Assembly: GCA_027596075.1 (NCBI GenBank)
Contig: JADGJC010000093.1
Span: 1-64,000, forward strand
From: Rhizophlyctis rosea
Lineage: Eukaryota; Chytridiomycota; Chytridiomycetes; Rhizophlyctidales; Rhizophlyctidaceae
Direction of reading: 5' to 3'
Length of the DNA: 64,000 nt
In this document: positions 59,787 to 64,000 of the stretch, in pieces
Layout of the letters: each line of letters starts with the position of its first letter
Numbering within the stretch: the stretch's first letter is position 1
The notes under the pieces: generated by a model
Seen by the model: only the letters and a program-made list of their open reading frames with translations
The model's database searches: none
What the model was told of the DNA's origin: nothing
Made by a program: the position numbers and the translations under genes

Positions 59787-60710
59787 TTGCCGTCCTGTGG
59801 CCTTCACTCCACAATGGATTCATCGCTCCCGGTTGCTGCTGTTGAACCGCTTCATAACATACTTGACCAGTACTCCACAGTCAAAGAGCCTTTTGTCTAT
59901 GGTAAACTTAGGTCTGCCAAAGTTAAAGACTGCATCCATCAACGTGCGACCAATCGGGTCATACTCGTAGCGCTCTTTGAATTTAGTGACAATACTCTCA
60001 TGGTACGGAACACCATCCAGACTATCTGGGCAGAAGAGGGTTGGAAGGGCCTAGACACTTTGGGCGGCGAGCTACGTACCTTCTTGGCGTTGATAAAGTC
60101 GACCGAAGGATTGACGCCACCGACAAATCCCATCAACGCTCGCTTGACCCGGCCGAACAACTCTGGCTCCGTTACTTTAGGAGATGTTTGCTTGGCGCGA
60201 GATACATTTCGGTGTGTGGTTACAGGATTTCGGTTGCATAATGCACCCGAGGGTATAAGACAACCCACTAACACCGGGGTGGACAAATTGGTTGGTGCAC
60301 ATATCTTTCCTTTCTGGTCGAGAAGATACGAGGTATTGCCCAGTTCCGGGGTCCTTTTAGTAAAACATTGAATACCCGCCGATCGTAACAGATAGTCTTC
60401 TTTTTGGATGGTTTTTTGTCCAGGATGATTTCGGAATCTCCTTTGCCAAGATGATTGCGCTATTCGCCGACTCCAAGCCCGACCTTAACCATGACTTTGA
60501 TGTTGCGGAGAACATCGATATACTCAATTCGGATCTCCATCAATCCTTTGTCGACTTCACGACTTTCACTGTCAAGTGTGCAGAGGATCTACGTTCAAAC
60601 TCTATCAAGGTAAATCCTGTAGTTTACCTTAAATATAGCATTAAGATGGAAAAACTTACATCATGGTATAGTACACGCTTGAGTTTCTCAACCCTGAACT
60701 GGAGGGCTGA
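59787..60710 (+). CDS. HNH_2-type protein, probably truncated by TGA
   Basis: Exons 59787-60332, 60424-60609 and 60672-60710, phase 0 at both joins, 256 aa. The core matches fungal HNH_2 proteins: ARDTFRCVVTGFRLHNAPEG, then LVGAHIFPFWSRRYE interrupted by an intron, and DDFGISFAKM...IDILNSDLHQSFVDF with the typical SDLH and a following strand TFTVKC. HNH folds bind a metal and cut DNA in nucleases; here the His of GAHI and the SDLH His are the candidate residues, and activity is not shown. The third exon ends ELEG-TGA, yet the same frame continues as FDRELDGTLKPCITGAELYL and HRPNPAFFRLHEIVSRVLYT to a stop near 60886, which resembles the usual C-terminus. So the TGA is likely a nonsense mutation, and the gene may be newly broken. 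Start could also be the ATG at 59814. Confidence 0.68.
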
Positions 60711-61187
60711 TTTGATCGTGAACTCGACGGAACATTGAAACCTTGCATAACAGGCGCTGAGCTTTACTTAGATGGAACACACCAACATCGTCCCAACCCC
60801 GCATTCTTCCGCCTTCACGAGATCGTTAGCCGTGTCCTGTATACAAGTGGCTTTGGGAAGGTGATTGACCGTGTCCTGCAACAGTAGCGAGTACCTTCGG
60901 CGAAGAAGGGTTGTGTACAGCATCGCGACCAAAATGGATGAGGAGAAGTCCTTGAAGCGCTTACTTCGAAATGCTAGCAGTGCGTGCTTATGTGTAACGA
61001 TGCCGGATAGTATGCTGGTGGACAGTGTGCAGCTGAATAAGCGACTGCGCTTACGAAAGAGTTTTCCTATGATCTACTTGAATTTAAGTTCGACATGGCA
61101 GAAATTATATAGCTCGGCTATATTATACAGTCCCCGCATCTATGTACAAATCACAAAAGGCTTCAAACTCTTAATCCCTAAACCATT
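60711..61187. other. remnant of the HNH C-terminus, then intergenic
   Basis: From 60711 to about 60888 the HNH frame stays open after the TGA. Nothing recognised after that up to the 3' end of the coiled-coil gene on the other strand. Confidence 0.45.
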
Positions 61188-64000
61188 TTACACATCAATC
61201 CTCGAAACCCTCAAAACAGTCCTCCCATCCCTAACACTCCCACCGCCCCGTTCAGCGGCCCCCGCAACATCACCATCCCTAACCCTCGACGCTCTCGCAC
61301 TACTCCTCCTCTGGACAAATTCTTTCAAGTCCTCAACTTCATCCCTCCACCCTTTCCTAACCGCCTTTGAACCCCTCGCACCAACAAGCTTTTCATCAAC
61401 CAAATATCCCAGCACAGCCTTCATTTCCGCCACGTCTTTACTAACAGGTATTTGATCCCCCCTCCGTCGTGTTGGGCTACTGTTACGCGATTTTGGCGGG
61501 GGCTTAGGACGAGGAGGAGGCTGGGGAGGTGTTTCACGCAACTTCTTGACTTCTTCCATTAGACGACGGATCTCGTCTTCGTACCCACGTACCATTTCAC
61601 CAGTATTACGCAACCAGGTTTTCTCGACACGTTCGCGTTCGCGTGCGTGGTTGTTGAGACGGGCGGAGAGTTGGCGGATTTGAGCGTCATATTCGTTACG
61701 GTTGGCTGTTGCTTGGGCGGTGGTCTTCTCGAGGGTGGTGTTGGCGGTTTGGAGAAGAGCTGAGAGACGGGTATTTTGGGCTTCAAGGTCTTTGAGACGG
61801 GCCATGAGCTCCTCGTGCGCTACAGTGGCTTTGGCGGTGCCTCCCACCAAGTGTTCCTGGAGTTCGGTGTTTTCCTTCCGGAGTCGTTCCACCAATGACT
61901 CTGCATCGAACAATTTCTCCTTGACTTCCCGCATGTGCAGCTTAACCTCATTCGCATTCGCCACAGCATCCATCAAATCTGATATCCGCATCTCCGCAAC
62001 CCGACGCTGGTTTTCCAAAAACGCCACCCGATCCTCAAGGTGATCCCTCGTCTTACTAAGACTACTAACATCCTGCTCCAAATTCTTTCTCATCTGCACT
62101 GACCGTCGTTCCAGATCCGCCCGCTCCGTCCTCTCAAGCGTAATCTGCAACTCTAATGTCGCAACCCTCTCCTGCGCAAACCGACAATCCTTCTGCAACT
62201 TCGAAATTGATTTGCCCACACTAGGTGGCAACTTTCCATCCTCACTAACCACAATCGTACCCCCACCATCCGCCCCATCCTGTAGACCTTGTAAAGCTGT
62301 AACCCACCCATGAACCTGCTCCAATTCCATCCTTACAACATCCAACTCTTTTTTCTTCTGAACTAAAAGTAAAGTCCTCTTCTCTAACTCTTCCTCAATT
62401 TTACGCTTTTCAGCTTCACACCGTTCCCGTTCCCCATTCGCGATCTCCGCATCATACACCGCCTTCCGCAATGCAGCTTCAAGTTTAGATACTTCCAACT
62501 CCGCTCCCTTCCATTTGATATCCACATCCCCACCCTTTTCACCAAGTGACTGAATCTCTACACCCATCTTCTTAATCATACCATCCTTCCGCGCAACCTG
62601 TTCCTCCAAAACAGTCTTTTCAACTTCCCACCGTACTTTCGCCTTCGCGAATTCTTCTAGCTCCACACTGGCACGCTCTAACGCTGTTTCTTTGAGCTTC
62701 AGCTGTTCCTGCAATCTCATGTTGACATCTCCGCGATTTTCGCCCAGCGACTGGATCTCCACTCCCAATCGTTTGATGATGCCTTCTTTCCGCTCAACCC
62801 GCTCCTCCAAACCAGTCTTTTCAACCTCCCACCGCACTTTGGCTTTCTGCAACTCGTCCAGCTCCAAGCTGGCGCGGTCAAGTGCAGATTGTTTAAGCTT
62901 TAATTGTTCCTCCAACTTCATCTGAAGTTCTCCCCGCTTACCACCAAGTGATTGTATCTCAGCCCCCAATTTTTTGATTTCCCCTTCTTTTCGTGCCACC
63001 TGTTCCTCTAGAACCGTCTTTTCAACCTCCCATTGCACTTTTGCGTTCTTCAATTCCTCCAAGTCTGCTGTGACACGTTCAAATGCGGCGTCTCTATGCT
63101 TTAATTGTTCCTGCAACCTAATCTGCACATCCTCACGTTTATCACCAAGTGATTGGATTTCCACTTGAAGTTTCTTAATCACCCCCTCTTTCCGTGCCAC
63201 TTGTTCTTCCAACATCGTCTTCTCAAGTTCCCATTGCCAGTTGGCTTTCTGCAGCTCGGCTGACTCTTCCGTGGAACGTTTCTCACCAAGGGATTGGATT
63301 TTGACTTCAAGTTTCTTGATCACACCTTCTTTCCGTGCCACTTGTTCTTCCAACATCGTCTTCTCAAATTCCCACTGCACGTTGGCTTTCTGCAGCTTCT
63401 CTGACTCTCCGGTGGCATGTTTCTCACCAAGTGATTGGATTTTGACCTCAAGTTTCTTAATCACAGCGTCTTTTCGTGCTATTTGTTCTTCCAATGCTGA
63501 CTTCTCAACTTCCCATTGCGCGTTTGCTTTCTGCAGCTTGTCTGACTCTGCGGTGGCATGTTTGATTCCAAGTTTCTTGATCACCGCTTCTTTTCGTGCA
63601 ACCTGTTCTTCCAGCACTGTCTTCTCCGATTCCCACCGCACCTTGGCTTTCTGCAGCTCATCTGCCTCTGCGGTGGCACGTTCGAATGCGGCTTCTTTGA
63701 GCTTCAGTTCTTCCGCCAACCTGATTTGCTCCACATCACCGGCGGAGCGGCCATGACGGAGGGAGAGAATAGTCTGTTCAAGTTCCATTCGTTGACGTTT
63801 ATATATCATTTCCGTCTCGGCCGATTGGGCTAAAGCTTGTTTCAGCGCTTCTTGGGCTTCGGACTGTTGGGCTGTGGCACTTTTGAGTGTTCGTTTAAGC
63901 CGGTTACGTTCATCTTGGAGGGCTTCGACCTCTGATTGGTGATCGCGACGTGCGACGGCTAGCTGGCTGTTTGCGCGTATGATTTCGAGGTCTTTTGCTT
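61188..64000 (-). CDS. long coiled-coil protein with tandem repeats, partial
   Basis: One open frame from the window edge to a stop at 61188, at least 937 aa; the 5' end lies outside. The first visible ATG is 63809, but the frame is open and helical before it (LAVARRDHQSEVEALQDERN). Seven tandem repeats fill 63659 to about 62511. Each contains ELQKAKVRWEVEKTVLEEQ, ARKEGVIKKLGVEIQSLGEK and, in some, RLQEQLKLKEAALERA. A further coiled coil follows (for example RAFLENQRRVAEMRISDLMD-like), then a Pro-rich linker (PPQPPPRPKPPPKS), a basic patch and a short C-terminal domain (DVAEMKAVLGYLVDEKLVG). The product would be a rod that scaffolds or tethers; no motor or known domain is visible. Antisense frames here are shadows. 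Confidence 0.8.
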   Translation of the reverse strand, partial: AKDLEIIRANSQLAVARRDHQSEVEALQDERNRLKRTLKSATAQQSEAQEALKQALAQSAETEMIYKRQRMELEQTILSLRHGRSAGDVEQIRLAEELKLKEAAFERATAEADELQKAKVRWESEKTVLEEQVARKEAVIKKLGIKHATAESDKLQKANAQWEVEKSALEEQIARKDAVIKKLEVKIQSLGEKHATGESEKLQKANVQWEFEKTMLEEQVARKEGVIKKLEVKIQSLGEKRSTEESAELQKANWQWELEKTMLEEQVARKEGVIKKLQVEIQSLGDKREDVQIRLQEQLKHRDAAFERVTADLEELKNAKVQWEVEKTVLEEQVARKEGEIKKLGAEIQSLGGKRGELQMKLEEQLKLKQSALDRASLELDELQKAKVRWEVEKTGLEERVERKEGIIKRLGVEIQSLGENRGDVNMRLQEQLKLKETALERASVELEEFAKAKVRWEVEKTVLEEQVARKDGMIKKMGVEIQSLGEKGGDVDIKWKGAELEVSKLEAALRKAVYDAEIANGERERCEAEKRKIEEELEKRTLLLVQKKKELDVVRMELEQVHGWVTALQGLQDGADGGGTIVVSEDGKLPPSVGKSISKLQKDCRFAQERVATLELQITLERTERADLERRSVQMRKNLEQDVSSLSKTRDHLEDRVAFLENQRRVAEMRISDLMDAVANANEVKLHMREVKEKLFDAESLVERLRKENTELQEHLVGGTAKATVAHEELMARLKDLEAQNTRLSALLQTANTTLEKTTAQATANRNEYDAQIRQLSARLNNHARERERVEKTWLRNTGEMVRGYEDEIRRLMEEVKKLRETPPQPPPRPKPPPKSRNSSPTRRRGDQIPVSKDVAEMKAVLGYLVDEKLVGARGSKAVRKGWRDEVEDLKEFVQRRSSARASRVRDGDVAGAAERGGGSVRDGRTVLRVSRIDV
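62511..63659 (-). repeat. seven coding tandem repeats of the coiled-coil protein
   Basis: Unit lengths in order are 40, 47, 47, 67, 67, 67 residues and a partial last unit of about 48. The 40- and 47-residue units differ by 7 (one heptad); the 67-residue units add a 20-residue LQEQLKLKE-type helix. Confidence 0.8.

Noticed and set aside
62692..63756. Plus-strand Ser/Cys-rich frames with internal repeats
   Set aside because: They mirror the tandem repeats of the coiled-coil gene on the other strand.
1..64000. CRISPR arrays, prokaryotic operons or ribosome binding sites
   Set aside because: Introns, a nuclear-type tRNA and TATA-type promoters mark eukaryotic DNA; no regularly spaced direct repeats exist.

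Overview
The window looks like nuclear DNA of a fungus. Protein genes carry many short GT-AG introns. Several families have clear fungal relatives: a Kha1-type K+/H+ antiporter, a NIPA-type Mg2+ transporter, an AAAP amino-acid transporter, a ferric reductase/NADPH oxidase-like flavocytochrome and an arrestin-fold protein. There is one type II tRNA-Leu. The lineage cannot be fixed from sequence alone; an early-diverging, chytrid-like fungus is my guess. Three 10-N runs (12839, 25042, 37901) are assembly gaps, all beside strongly G- or C-skewed sequence.

Layout. 1-1136: no gene seen. 1137-5495 (+): decayed copy A of a large dynamin-like GTPase of the SLIP-GC (nuclear GTPase) type. 9542-12966 (+): KHA1-like antiporter. 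14055-17878 (+): copy B of the same GTPase, with different lesions. 17958-19119 (-): frameshifted TPR-repeat relic. 19858-20391 (+): unknown Cys-containing protein. 24037-25921 (+): NIPA-like transporter, 4 exons, 394 aa. 30789-32974 (-): ferric reductase/NOX-like protein, 5 exons, 623 aa. 34193-35302 (+): arrestin-like protein. 35658-35740 (+): tRNA-Leu(AAG). 37709-41400 (-): secreted/type I membrane protein with propeller-like repeats, 9 exons. 42177-42587 (-): small secreted protein with two six-cysteine modules. 43868-44173 (+): small unknown ORF. 50985-55052 (+): amino-acid transporter, 8 exons, with a very large insert before its last helix. 57425-59374 (+): leucine-rich-like relic. 59787-60710 (+): HNH-type protein ending at a probably premature TGA. 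61188-64000 (-): coiled-coil protein with tandem repeats, running off the window.

Genes of two kinds alternate. The intact ones are mostly membrane transport or surface proteins. The broken ones (two GTPase relics, a TPR relic, an LRR-like relic, an HNH protein) belong to families that expand and decay quickly in fungi. Long stretches between them (5.5-9.5, 20.4-24.0, 25.9-30.8 and 44.2-51.0 kb) hold no gene I can support.

Two patterns cut across genes. First, in many exons the coding strand starts with C-ending codons and ends with G/T-ending codons. The pattern restarts at exon starts and, in very long exons, at internal points. Second, introns of three transporter genes hold small GC-rich hairpins, and two of those introns share a 57-nt unit that is nearly identical.
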